Shown here in pieces: positions 36,257-44,245 of a stretch of DNA of 64,000 nucleotides. Source of the stretch: JAVXGM01 sp036657395 (GTDB taxonomy: Bacteria > Bacillota > Clostridia > Peptostreptococcales > Anaerovoracaceae). The notes beneath the pieces are model-generated. The model was given only the letters and a program-made list of their open reading frames with translations. It did no database searches and was not told the DNA's origin. The stretch covers positions 36,417 to 100,416 of the forward strand of contig JAVXGM010000008.1 in assembly GCA_036657395.1 (NCBI GenBank), in the 5' to 3' direction. Within the stretch, counting starts at the first letter, position 1, and each line of letters starts with the position of its first letter. The translations under genes and the position numbers were made by a program.

Positions 36257-36332
36257 AAAGTAACTCCTTTCATAAAAAAACGGGTTAAAGATGTAAAAAT
36301 TACTGCTATATATACATCGTACTTTGTAGAAA

Positions 36333-36361
36333 CCGTAACATGTTAAGATGGGCCTTGTCAA
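36333..36361 (-). promoter_or_regulatory. Candidate hyd operon promoter with a palindrome
   Basis: On the minus strand TTGACA (36361-36356) is followed about 17 bases later by a weak -10 (TTACGG). TAACATGTTA, a perfect 10-bp palindrome at 36336-36345, sits between the elements and could be an operator. It does not match the Rex consensus well. A TATATATA tract nearer the gene is an alternative -10. Confidence 0.35.
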
Positions 36362-36381
36362 CGAAAAAGAAGGGGTCACAA

Positions 36382-36417
36382 AAAAAACAGCAAAATTGTC
36401 AGAAAATGCTGTTTTTT
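36382..36417 (-). terminator. Terminator downstream of feoAB and the phzF remnant
   Basis: AAAAAACAGCA (36382-36392) pairs perfectly with TGCTGTTTTTT (36407-36417) around a 14-base loop, with A and T tracts on both sides. On the minus strand it ends the feo transcript before the hyd promoter. Confidence 0.8.
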
Positions 36418-36498
36418 TCATATGATTAAAGAGAAAAAAAGAATTAATTTGCTGAATTTTTTGAAAATTGCCTATTGTCACCCAAAGAGTTAAAAGAG

Positions 36499-36765
36499 TT
36501 AAATGAAAATTTCCCCTTTCACTAAAATGCAAGCGTTACCGCCAATTTGGATTTTTAACAAATCATCGCTTTTTCTAAGGTGGCTAAAAATTTCAGAGGG
36601 ACGACCCATTGCCTCACCTTGAATAAATTTACATTCATTGTTAGTTGAAATCAATCCATGAGAGAAAAGGTAATATGTTAAAGCACCATTAGCTGTTCCG
36701 GTTGCAGCCTCCTCATCAATATGGTAAAGGGGAGCAAAGTTTCTACAATATAAAGTTTCATATAA
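36499..36765 (-). pseudogene. PhzF-family epimerase/isomerase, C-terminal remnant
   Basis: The minus strand is open from about 36774 to a TAA at 36499, with no usable start codon. The translation reads CRNFAPLYHIDEEAATGTAN, then GALTYYLFSHGL, then IQGEAMGRPSEIF and IQIGGNACILVKGEIFI. This is the C-terminal third of the PhzF (phenazine biosynthesis-like isomerase) family, including its FAP..I.EE.ATGTANGAL and QGEAMGRPS motifs. PhzF proteins are about 260-300 residues, so the N-terminal two thirds are gone and the feoB 3' end lies exactly at the break. The two overlap by a few bases in different frames. A deletion or insertion scar is the likely cause. Confidence 0.8.
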
Positions 36766-38773
36766 ATAAACCCCCTACGTTAAAAATAATAAATGCGACG
36801 ATCCAAGCCACTACTGTCTGGAAAAGTACAACGACCAATGCATATTTCCATCCGCCCATTTCTCTGCGTATGGTGGCTAATGTGGCCACGCAAGGCATGT
36901 AAAGTAAGCAGAATACAAGAAAACAAAACCCAGTTAGTGGTGTGAACATATGGGTAAGCATGACGCTTAGGGATGCTCCTTGTGTAGCTCCTGTAAGAAC
37001 GGCCATAGTACTAACTACCGCTTCCTTTGCGGAAAGGCCGGTGATGATAGCAGTAGCTGCACGCCAGTCCCCAAATCCTAGAGGGGCAAAGATAGGAGCT
37101 GCCATTTTACCAAGATGGGCAAGAATGCTATTTTCGCTGTTGGAAACCAAGTTAAAGTCTGTATCAAAACTTTGAAGAAACCAAATTACGATAGTTGCAA
37201 TAAAGATTACAGTAAATGCTTTTTTTATAAAGCTTCGAACATTTTCCCACATACGCAAAGCTACACCTTTTATTGCAGGAATACGGTAAGAGGGTAAAAC
37301 TAGCACAAATGGCACTGGGTCACCTTTAAAAATGGTTCCTTTAAATAAAAGGGCGCAGAGAATGGCAACCACAATCCCAGTCACATAAAGGCAAACCATA
37401 ATTAGCGCTTTGTGTCCAGTAAAAAATGCGGCAGTAAACATTGCATAAATAGGAAGTTTAGCGCTACAGGACATAAAAGGGATAAGAGCCATAGTCAGAT
37501 GCCTATCACGTTTGCTAGGCAGAGATCTAGTAGCCATAATGGCAGGAACAGAACATCCAAAGCCAACTAGCATAGGTACAATAGAGCGACCAGAAAGGCC
37601 TAATTTACCAAGGAGTTTGTCCATAACAAAGGCCACCCGTGGCATATAGCCGCTGTCCTCTAATATGGATAAAAAGAAAAAAAGTACAGCAATAATAGGA
37701 AGAAATGAAAGCACACTGCCAACACCTGCACAGATACCATCAATAACCAAGGAATGAAAGGCTGGATTTACACCTGCATCTAGGAGTGCATAGCTAAGCA
37801 TATCTACAAGTTTATCTATTCCAAGGGATAGCAAGTCGCTGAGAGTGGAGCCAATAGATCCAAATGTAAAATAGAAAATTAGCAGCATAATAGAGACAAA
37901 AATCGGAATCGCAAATACCCTGTGGGTAAGAATCTTATCAATTTTTACAGAACGAATATGTTCCTTTGTATTTTCTGTAATTTTTACAATAGTCTTTTCA
38001 CACAGTTTTTCAATAAATGCATATCGCATATCTGCCATAGCAGCCTCTCGGTCTGTACCAAGATGGTGTTCCATATCCTCTATTAGATGATTAATAATAT
38101 CAAGTTCAGGATCTCCTAGTTTAAGCACATCTAAAGTTGGTCCATCTCCCTCTACAATCTTAGTGCAGCAAAACCGTAGGGGAAGGTTTGCAGCTTTGGC
38201 ATAATCTGCAATTAGATGGCCAATAGTATGTATGGCTGTGTGGACATATCCGGAGCAAAAATCGATTTTTTGTGGTTGTGTATTTTTTTCTGCAGCTTCA
38301 ATAGCGTAATGGATGAGATCGTGAATCCCTCTGTTCTTACTAGCAGAAATGGGAAGAACCGGTATGGTTAAAGCTTCACTTAAAGCTTGTAGATTTATAT
38401 CCACTTGATTTTTTTCAATTTCGTCCATCATGTTTAGTGCCAAAACCATAGGAATTTCAAGCTCCAAAAGCTGTAGGGTCAAATATAAATTCCGTTCGAT
38501 GCTAGTTGCGTCGATAATGTTAATAATTACATCAGGCTTTCCGTGAAGGATAATATCTCTGGTTGATACATCATCAATAGAGTAAGCCGAAAGAGAATAT
38601 GTGCCAGGAAGTTCTATTATGTTTACATTCTCATGTTGTTTTGCCGGACCTTCTTTAGTTTTATGGCTAGGCGTAGAGAATTTACCCGTGTGAAGAATGC
38701 CTCCTGTCATCTGATTAAATAAGGTAGTCAGACCACAGTTAGGGTTTCCAATAAGTGCAATGTTTAGATCCAT
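36758..38773 (-). CDS. feoB: Ferrous iron transporter FeoB with an altered G domain
   Basis: A 671-residue FeoB: N-terminal G domain (about 1-165), helical spacer (about 170-260), then two membrane halves with the Gate-type motifs LVGFGCSVPAIMATR and MSCSAKLPIY. It imports Fe2+. The G domain is unusual: G1 reads GNPNCGLTTLFN, with Leu instead of the P-loop Lys; the switch I segment reads TGKFSTPSHKTKEG instead of GNWPGVTVE; and G3 is ELPG rather than DLPG. G4 (NMMD) and the SAS of G5 are intact. The membrane part looks functional. It overlaps feoA by one base. Confidence 0.92.
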   Translation of the reverse strand: MDLNIALIGNPNCGLTTLFNQMTGGILHTGKFSTPSHKTKEGPAKQHENVNIIELPGTYSLSAYSIDDVSTRDIILHGKPDVIINIIDATSIERNLYLTLQLLELEIPMVLALNMMDEIEKNQVDINLQALSEALTIPVLPISASKNRGIHDLIHYAIEAAEKNTQPQKIDFCSGYVHTAIHTIGHLIADYAKAANLPLRFCCTKIVEGDGPTLDVLKLGDPELDIINHLIEDMEHHLGTDREAAMADMRYAFIEKLCEKTIVKITENTKEHIRSVKIDKILTHRVFAIPIFVSIMLLIFYFTFGSIGSTLSDLLSLGIDKLVDMLSYALLDAGVNPAFHSLVIDGICAGVGSVLSFLPIIAVLFFFLSILEDSGYMPRVAFVMDKLLGKLGLSGRSIVPMLVGFGCSVPAIMATRSLPSKRDRHLTMALIPFMSCSAKLPIYAMFTAAFFTGHKALIMVCLYVTGIVVAILCALLFKGTIFKGDPVPFVLVLPSYRIPAIKGVALRMWENVRSFIKKAFTVIFIATIVIWFLQSFDTDFNLVSNSENSILAHLGKMAAPIFAPLGFGDWRAATAIITGLSAKEAVVSTMAVLTGATQGASLSVMLTHMFTPLTGFCFLVFCLLYMPCVATLATIRREMGGWKYALVVVLFQTVVAWIVAFIIFNVGGLFI

Positions 38774-39000
38774 TAGAATACCTCCGCAATTTCAATATTC
38801 TTAGCTTCATCAATGCGAAGTGTAAGTTCATACCCACGTAAAAATATTTCTATAGGATCTCCTAGTGGAGCTACCTTTCGCACTAAAACCATGGTCCTAG
38901 GCGTAAGGCCTAGATCCAGTAAACGTCGCCGCAAGGCGCCACCGCCACCCACAGATACAATATAACCTTCTTTTCCTGGAAGTAATTTGTCTAAAGTCAT
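38773..39000 (-). CDS. feoA: FeoA, SH3-like iron transport accessory protein
   Basis: A 75-residue SH3-fold protein. The pattern G-x-x-L-R-R-R-L-L-D-L-G-L-T-P near residues 22-37, followed by V-R-K-V-A-P-L-G-D-P and the closing ELTLRIDEAKNIEI, is the standard FeoA profile. FeoA is thought to regulate FeoB. It is the first gene of feoAB, whose promoter lies about 60 bases upstream on the minus strand. Confidence 0.94.
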   Translation of the reverse strand: MTLDKLLPGKEGYIVSVGGGGALRRRLLDLGLTPRTMVLVRKVAPLGDPIEIFLRGYELTLRIDEAKNIEIAEVF

Positions 39001-39061
39001 TTAAGTAATTATCCTTTGCTTGTAATTTTCAAGGCTTTCGATAAAATTAGCCCATACTAAC

Positions 39062-39090
39062 ACTATAATAAATATGAAGGCAAAAGTCAA
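39062..39090 (-). promoter_or_regulatory. Promoter for feoAB
   Basis: On the minus strand TTGACT (39090-39085) and TATAGT (39067-39062) are 17 bases apart, pointing into feoA. No clear Fur box is visible. Confidence 0.6.
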
Positions 39091-39106
39091 ATAAACATGG
39101 CCATTC

Positions 39107-39135
39107 TGGCAAGGGAGAAGTATTTATGTTATAAT
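39107..39135 (+). promoter_or_regulatory. Promoter for the DUF445 gene
   Basis: TGGCAA (39107-39112) and a perfect TATAAT (39130-39135) are 17 bases apart, about 60 bases before the DUF445 start and divergent from the feo promoter. Confidence 0.5.
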
Positions 39136-39197
39136 TCGGTAAAAATCTAACCCAACCCAAATCAAGGGATTTTATAATTGAAGGAAAGAGAGCAACA

Positions 39198-40118
39198 ATG
39201 ATAATTACATTAATTGCAGGGCCATTAATTGGCGCATTGGTAGGTTATTGCACAAATTTTATTGCAATAAAAATGATGTTTAGACCTAAAAAACCAGTTA
39301 TGATAGGAACCCATAGGGTTCCATTTACCCCAGGTCTCATCCCAAAGAGGAAGAATGATTTGGCAAAAGCCATTGGAGATGCCGTTGGACAAGTACTCCT
39401 TACTGAAAAAGACTTAGAGGAATCAATTCCTAAAGATCGGCTGAAGCGAGCCATTAGTCAGACATTATGGGAAGAGATTGAACATTTAAAAGAAAAGGAA
39501 GAAACCATTAGAGGAACCGTGACCACATATACAGGAGAGGGCACCTATAATAATCTTAAAGCACGTGTAGAAGATCTTTTGACGGAGAAGATTCTAGATG
39601 GTCTATCTAGGATGGATATGGAGGAAATCATTATTAGAGAAGGAACAGAGGTTATTCTGGAAAAGGTAAAAGGCACAATGATGGCTATAATGATTAATGA
39701 AAAAATGATTAAAAGCCTTGCAGCGCCTATTGGACAGCATATTCAAGAATACATCGAAGATCAGGGGGAAGAGAAGGTTCGCCATATTGTTAAAGAAGAA
39801 ATTGAAATAATAGAGGATTCTACTGTGAAGAGTATTGCCATAAATATAACTACCTCTAGGGAGGAAATAGATCAATTGGTAGAACGCCTTTATGAAAGGT
39901 GGATAGATCGTCACATTGGGAAAATGCTTAAAACTATAGATGTTTCTGGCATAGTTACAGAAAATGTGGAGAAGATGAATGTGGACAATCTTGAAAAGCT
40001 GATTTTATCTGTCATGGATAAGGAATTGAAGGCAATTGTCAATTTAGGTGCATTGCTTGGATTTTTTATTGGCGGACTGAATATATTGATTGGTTTTTTT
40101 GCTAATATGACCATGTAA
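39198..40118 (+). CDS. DUF445 (YheB-like) membrane-associated protein
   Basis: A 306-residue protein with hydrophobic segments at each end (about 2-25 and 282-305) and a long charged helical middle. The opening GALVGYCTNFIAIKMMFRP, the HRVPFTPGLIPKRK segment near residue 39 and the closing LGALLGFFIGGLNILIGF are diagnostic of DUF445. The family is widespread in Firmicutes (YheB in Bacillus) and has no established biochemical function. It has its own promoter and is probably a stand-alone gene or shares a message with the thioesterase gene 87 bases downstream. Confidence 0.85.
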   Translation: MIITLIAGPLIGALVGYCTNFIAIKMMFRPKKPVMIGTHRVPFTPGLIPKRKNDLAKAIGDAVGQVLLTEKDLEESIPKDRLKRAISQTLWEEIEHLKEKEETIRGTVTTYTGEGTYNNLKARVEDLLTEKILDGLSRMDMEEIIIREGTEVILEKVKGTMMAIMINEKMIKSLAAPIGQHIQEYIEDQGEEKVRHIVKEEIEIIEDSTVKSIAINITTSREEIDQLVERLYERWIDRHIGKMLKTIDVSGIVTENVEKMNVDNLEKLILSVMDKELKAIVNLGALLGFFIGGLNILIGFFANMTM

Positions 40119-40205
40119 ATATATATTGTATACTTTTTAAATTCTCTTCTCTTTTCCCAAAAGAAGGCTATAATTAACACATGATAAACAAGGAGGATAT
40201 AAACT

Positions 40206-40628
40206 ATGAAAGAATTTAAAATTTCTCATTTAGTTAAATCAGAAGATCTGAATCATCACGGAACCCTATTTGCTGGTCGAACGGCAGAATGGCTTGTAGA
40301 GGCAGGATTTATTACTGCGGCGGCCACTCATGGTAGACCTCAGGATATACTTTGCGTCAATGTTCATGGATTTACATTTAAAAGGCCAGTGGAAAAAGGA
40401 GATATTCTTACTATTTATGGCAGAATTGTTAAAATCGGTGTAACAAGCCTAATGGTTCATGTACGAGCTTGCTGCGAAATTGCAGGTTCCCAAAACGTGG
40501 AAGGCTTTATTACTTTTGTATGCGTAGAGCCAGATACAAAGAAAAAGAGACCTCATGGTCTTATTTTTGATGAACCCGAGTCAGAACAAGAAAAAGATCT
40601 GAGAGAAAGAGCACTTGATGTAGTGTGA
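40206..40628 (+). CDS. Hotdog-fold acyl-CoA thioesterase
   Basis: A 140-residue single hotdog domain of the acyl-CoA hydrolase (YciA/BFIT-like) group. The N-terminal LVKSEDLNHHGTLFAGRTAEW matches the family motif P.D.N..G..FGG.....D, with Glu in the later position; the VNVHGFTFKRPVEKGDIL strand follows. It should hydrolyse acyl-CoA thioesters, but chain-length preference is unknown. An AAGGAGGATATAAACT ribosome binding site is present. A fresh promoter lies after it, so the ABC importer genes are not necessarily in the same transcript. Confidence 0.85.
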   Translation: MKEFKISHLVKSEDLNHHGTLFAGRTAEWLVEAGFITAAATHGRPQDILCVNVHGFTFKRPVEKGDILTIYGRIVKIGVTSLMVHVRACCEIAGSQNVEGFITFVCVEPDTKKKRPHGLIFDEPESEQEKDLRERALDVV

Positions 40629-40691
40629 GATATGTAAAAAAAGCTAGATCAAAAATTAGTACCAATTTATGGAAGGTTTGACTACTTTTTC

Positions 40692-40721
40692 TTGACAATA
40701 AAATAATCCTTATGATATGAT
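40692..40721 (+). promoter_or_regulatory. Promoter for the ABC importer operon
   Basis: TTGACA (40692-40697, perfect) and TATGAT (40716-40721) are 18 bases apart. Transcription would begin near 40728, giving a leader of about 105 bases that contains the hairpin at 40758-40800. Confidence 0.6.
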
Positions 40722-40726
40722 GAGCC

Positions 40727-40807
40727 AAGAAAACACAAGAAGTGTTACTGATTTGACCACGAAGGTTAATGTCTGGATGATCCAGGCGTTGATTTTCGTG
40801 TTTTTTT
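40727..40807 (+). promoter_or_regulatory. Putative transcription attenuator in the ABC importer leader
   Basis: A continuous 20-bp stem (40758-40777 with 40781-40800, several G-U pairs, 3-base loop TGA) is followed by seven T, a strong intrinsic terminator placed between a promoter and the first permease gene. Upstream, AACAC/GTGTT (40732-40746) can form a small hairpin. AAGAAAACAC (40727-40736) can alternatively pair with GTGTTTTTTT (40798-40807), the base of the terminator and its U tract. That would allow a switch. I recognise no known riboswitch class. It may also be a simple terminator for read-through. Confidence 0.55.
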
Positions 40808-40832
40808 ATGGATAAATATGGGGATGTAGCAG

Positions 40833-41825
40833 ATGAGCACAGATACAGCAAAATACATAAGCAAAAAAATAGGACAGCTTATTTTAACATTAATTATTTT
40901 AACATTAGTTGTATTTTTCGTTTCTAGGATAGCGCCAGGAGACCCTTTAAAGGCATATTATGGAGAAGCAGTAGAGAAAATGTCCGTAGAACAATTAGAC
41001 CAGGCAAAAGATCGCCTTGGACTAAATGATTCATTGGTAACCCAGTATATTAATTGGGGCAAAGCAGCCATCCATGGTGATTTTGGCATCTCATATAAAT
41101 ATAAGCAACCGGCTACCACAGTCATAGGCAACGTGTACATGAATACAGTCATCCTAACGGCCTTGTCATTTTTGGTAATATTCGTTCTAGGATTGCTATT
41201 AGCAATTTTTTGCGTGCGTCGTGAAGGGAAGCTTGTGGATCGAATTATTTGTAAAATTGGTATTGCAGCCAACAGTGTGCCTGAATTCTTTGTGGCGCTG
41301 ATCTTAATTTTAATATTTTCTATAACCCTTGGAATTTTACCGCAGAGTGGGGCCAAATCCCTAGGAGGCGGAGGGTTTTTCGATGGTTTAATTCATTTAA
41401 TACTACCAGTAAGTGCAATCGTAATTTCCCATCTTTGGTACTGCGCATATTTGATGCGTAACAAATTGTCAGATGAAGTACGAAAAGAATATATTCTCCT
41501 CTGCAAGGTGAAAGGCCTTAGCCAGGGGCAGATTATTTATAGACATTGCCTGAAGAATATTATGCCAGCAGTTGTAAGCATTATGGCCATTTTTCTCCCT
41601 CATTTGCTAGGGGGAGCCTATGTGGTAGAAATGGTCTTCTCCTATCCAGGAATAGGAAGTCTAGGCATACAGAGTGCCCAGTATCACGATTACAACATGC
41701 TTATGGTGATTTGCCTTATTACAGGTGCTGTGGTTATTGCAGCTAATATGATTGCCCAAGTGATTAACGAAAAATTAGATCCTCGAATGAAGGTGGCAGA
41801 AGGGACAGGTGTCAAAAATGAATAA
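40833..41825 (+). CDS. Peptide/nickel-type ABC transporter permease (DppB/NikB family)
   Basis: A 330-residue permease with about six membrane helices, beginning with the FVSRIAPGDPLKAYYGE segment typical of DppB/OppB/NikB proteins. The EAA-type cytoplasmic loop is visible in the DEVRKEYILLCKVKGLSQGQIIYRHCLKN segment, with the final helix pair around LGGAYVVEMVFSYPGIGSLG. It is the first gene of a four-gene importer: permease, permease, binding protein and fused ATPase. The substrate (peptide, nickel chelate or other) cannot be decided from the permease. It overlaps the next gene by 8 bases. Confidence 0.93.
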   Translation: MSTDTAKYISKKIGQLILTLIILTLVVFFVSRIAPGDPLKAYYGEAVEKMSVEQLDQAKDRLGLNDSLVTQYINWGKAAIHGDFGISYKYKQPATTVIGNVYMNTVILTALSFLVIFVLGLLLAIFCVRREGKLVDRIICKIGIAANSVPEFFVALILILIFSITLGILPQSGAKSLGGGGFFDGLIHLILPVSAIVISHLWYCAYLMRNKLSDEVRKEYILLCKVKGLSQGQIIYRHCLKNIMPAVVSIMAIFLPHLLGGAYVVEMVFSYPGIGSLGIQSAQYHDYNMLMVICLITGAVVIAANMIAQVINEKLDPRMKVAEGTGVKNE

Positions 41826-42630
41826 AAGACTGCCCGTAATATCTATAAGCATTCTAGGGGTGATTTTTTTAGGGTGCATATTTGCAGAGCTGATTATGGG
41901 TCAAGACCCTATGCATATGAATTTAGAAGCTATTAGTCAGTCCCCATCAGGAGGTCACATTTTTGGGACAGACACATTGGGCAGAGACATATTTGCTGTA
42001 ATTTGGTACGGGGGGAGAATATCCTTAATCGTAGGAATTTTAGCAACCTTGATTTCCACCTTAATTGCAGTGATATATGGATGTGCTGCTGGGCTTAGCC
42101 TAAACCCAGTTGATGATTGCCTTATGAGATTTACAGAGATACTTATGAGTATTCCACAGATTTTGTTAGTGGTTTTTATTCAGGCTATACTAGGAGATGC
42201 CAGTGTGGTTTCTATGGCAGTAGTAATTGGAATTACCAGCTGGATGGGGGTAGCTAAAATGGTTAGAGCTGAGGTGAAACAGCTGAGAAATGCAGATTAT
42301 GTTTTAGCGGCAAGAGCTATGGGAGGAGGTTTCTTCTATATTTTGTGGCATCACTTAATGCCAAACTTTATGTCAGCAATCATGTTTATGGTTGTTACTA
42401 ATATTGGAGCAGCCATTGCAATGGAAGCAACTCTAAGCTTTTTAGGCGTTGGGTTACCTACAAATATTTTGTCATGGGGAAGTCTAATGTCCCTATCTCA
42501 AAGAGCAATGCTAACTGGTAGTTGGTGGCTTCTGATTATTCCGGGAATATTCCTAGTGATTACCTTGATATGTATTACAGATATTGGGGAATATTTTCGA
42601 ACGATTCGTAGAAGAGATAGATTGATTTAA
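41818..42630 (+). CDS. Peptide/nickel-type ABC transporter permease (DppC/NikC family)
   Basis: A 270-residue permease partner. The motif HIFGTDTLGRDIFAVIWYGGRISL near residue 46 is the DppC/NikC hallmark, and the EAA loop is NADYVLAARAMGGGFFYILWHHLMPN near residue 160. About five to six membrane helices. I use ATG 41818; an in-frame GTG at 41809 would add three residues and has no better ribosome binding site. It forms the transmembrane channel with the upstream permease. Confidence 0.93.
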   Translation: MNKRLPVISISILGVIFLGCIFAELIMGQDPMHMNLEAISQSPSGGHIFGTDTLGRDIFAVIWYGGRISLIVGILATLISTLIAVIYGCAAGLSLNPVDDCLMRFTEILMSIPQILLVVFIQAILGDASVVSMAVVIGITSWMGVAKMVRAEVKQLRNADYVLAARAMGGGFFYILWHHLMPNFMSAIMFMVVTNIGAAIAMEATLSFLGVGLPTNILSWGSLMSLSQRAMLTGSWWLLIIPGIFLVITLICITDIGEYFRTIRRRDRLI

Positions 42631-42706
42631 CACCTGCATGAAGCGGGACTTGAAATAGAAAAAGTAGAGAATATAAGTTGTAATTCAGAAAAAACAGGAG
42701 AAAAAG

Positions 42707-44245
42707 ATGAAAAAAATACTTACTTTATTATGTGTAGCGATTTTAGTTATGGGAATTTTGTCAAGCTGTGCAGCATCTGGGGAGGAGGGAGATGGAAAAA
42801 CCCTAGTGTATGGGAGTAATGATTATACAGCCATTAACCCAGCCCTCTATGAACATGGAGAAATCAATTCCTTAATCTTTTTAGGATTAACAACCCATAA
42901 TGAAAAAAATCAAGTTGCTCCAGGTGCAGCAGAAAAATGGTCTTTTAACAAGAAAACTAACACCTATCGTTTTAACTTGCGTAAAGGAATCACATTCCAG
43001 GATGGAGAGCCACTTACAGCAAAAGACGTAAAATTCACCATAGAAACTATTGTGAATCCAGATAATGGCTCCGAGAATGCTTCAAATTTTGAAGATGTGA
43101 CCAAGGTTACTGTTATAGACGATCAAACCATAGACATTCAGCTAAAGGCGCCAAATGTAGCAATACTTGACTACCTGACCATAGGGATTCTACCTCAGCA
43201 CATTATTGGTAATGAAGACATTACAAAGTCAGCATTTAATCAAAATCCTATTGGTGCTGGCCCTTACAAACTGGCTGCCTGGGAACAAGGCCAGAGCATT
43301 TCCCTTGAGAAGTTTGATGATTTTTGTTTAGGAACCCCTAAGATTGACAATGTAATCTTTAAAATTATAGAAGATTCTGATGCCAAAGCTCTTGCCCTAA
43401 AATCAGGAGATGTGGATTTTGCCCAGGTGACACCAAAGGCAATGAGTCAGTTTGAAGGAGAAAATGGCTTCAAGACTTATGTAATGAACACTGCTGATTA
43501 CCGGGGAATCATGTACAACTTTAACAGCAAACTGTTTAAGGAAAATAAGGAACTTCCAAAGGCTCTAAGCTATGCTATCGACAGGGAGGCAATAGTAAGG
43601 AGTGTTCTTTTAGGACATGGAAAAATAGCATATTCACCTCTTCAGGCAGGTCAATACAACAATGAAAATGTAGAAAAATATAAATATAATCCAGGGAAAA
43701 CCATGAAAGAGCTGGAAAAGGCTGGATGGAAAAAAGATGCAGATGGGATTTATGCCAAGAATGGGCAAAAACTCAAATTTACCATTAATTGTAGTCAAGG
43801 AGACCAAGTGAGAGTGGATATGGCTAACATTTGTGCTCAGAACTTTAAATCTGTCGGTGCGAAGGTGGATGTTAAAGTGCCGCCAGAAGTAGACTGGGCT
43901 GGGCAGGAGGCATTTCTGATTGGTTGGGGAAGTCCATTTGATCCAGACGACCACACATACAAAGTATTTGGCACAGATAAAGGCGCCAACTATAATGGGT
44001 ATTCCAACGGTAAGGTAGATAAACTTCTTCAACAGGCTAGAGAAAAAGAAAACCAGAAAGACAGATTACCTTTATATAGGCAGTTTCAAAAAGAGCTAGC
44101 AAATGACCCAGCATATACATTCATTTCATATATTAATGCAATCTATGTAGGAAAAGATAATATTACAGGAATTACAGAGGATACACTCTTAGGGCATCAC
44201 GGCGTAGGGATCTTCTGGAATATTTACGATTGGGATGTTGAATAA
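42707..44245 (+). CDS. ABC transporter substrate-binding lipoprotein (SBP family 5)
   Basis: A 512-residue binding protein. A lipoprotein signal is present: KK, hydrophobic core, then LSSCAASG with the lipid-modified Cys near residue 21. The family 5 motif region W-x-F-x-x-R-x-G-x-x-F-x-D-G-x-P appears as YRFNLRKGITFQDGEPLTAKDV near residue 89, and the NPIGAGPYKLAAWEQG segment is typical of DppA/OppA/NikA proteins. It sits outside the membrane and delivers substrate to the two permeases. The pocket cannot be read by eye, so peptide and nickel remain open. Confidence 0.92.
   Translation: MKKILTLLCVAILVMGILSSCAASGEEGDGKTLVYGSNDYTAINPALYEHGEINSLIFLGLTTHNEKNQVAPGAAEKWSFNKKTNTYRFNLRKGITFQDGEPLTAKDVKFTIETIVNPDNGSENASNFEDVTKVTVIDDQTIDIQLKAPNVAILDYLTIGILPQHIIGNEDITKSAFNQNPIGAGPYKLAAWEQGQSISLEKFDDFCLGTPKIDNVIFKIIEDSDAKALALKSGDVDFAQVTPKAMSQFEGENGFKTYVMNTADYRGIMYNFNSKLFKENKELPKALSYAIDREAIVRSVLLGHGKIAYSPLQAGQYNNENVEKYKYNPGKTMKELEKAGWKKDADGIYAKNGQKLKFTINCSQGDQVRVDMANICAQNFKSVGAKVDVKVPPEVDWAGQEAFLIGWGSPFDPDDHTYKVFGTDKGANYNGYSNGKVDKLLQQAREKENQKDRLPLYRQFQKELANDPAYTFISYINAIYVGKDNITGITEDTLLGHHGVGIFWNIYDWDVE

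Noticed and set aside
36257..36532. A 90-residue N-terminal extension of HydC
   Set aside because: It would run through a terminator and the likely promoter, and the NuoE-like protein starts at a codon with a strong ribosome binding site at 36256.
40653..40672. ATTAGTACC resembling half of a FapR operator after the thioesterase gene
   Set aside because: Only one half matches and it is not next to a fatty-acid or phospholipid synthesis gene.
40717..40815. A 32-codon open frame in the ABC importer leader, a possible leader peptide
   Set aside because: Its ATG overlaps the predicted -10 element, so it would lie upstream of the transcript start, and it has no ribosome binding site. The coding potential probably reflects chance.
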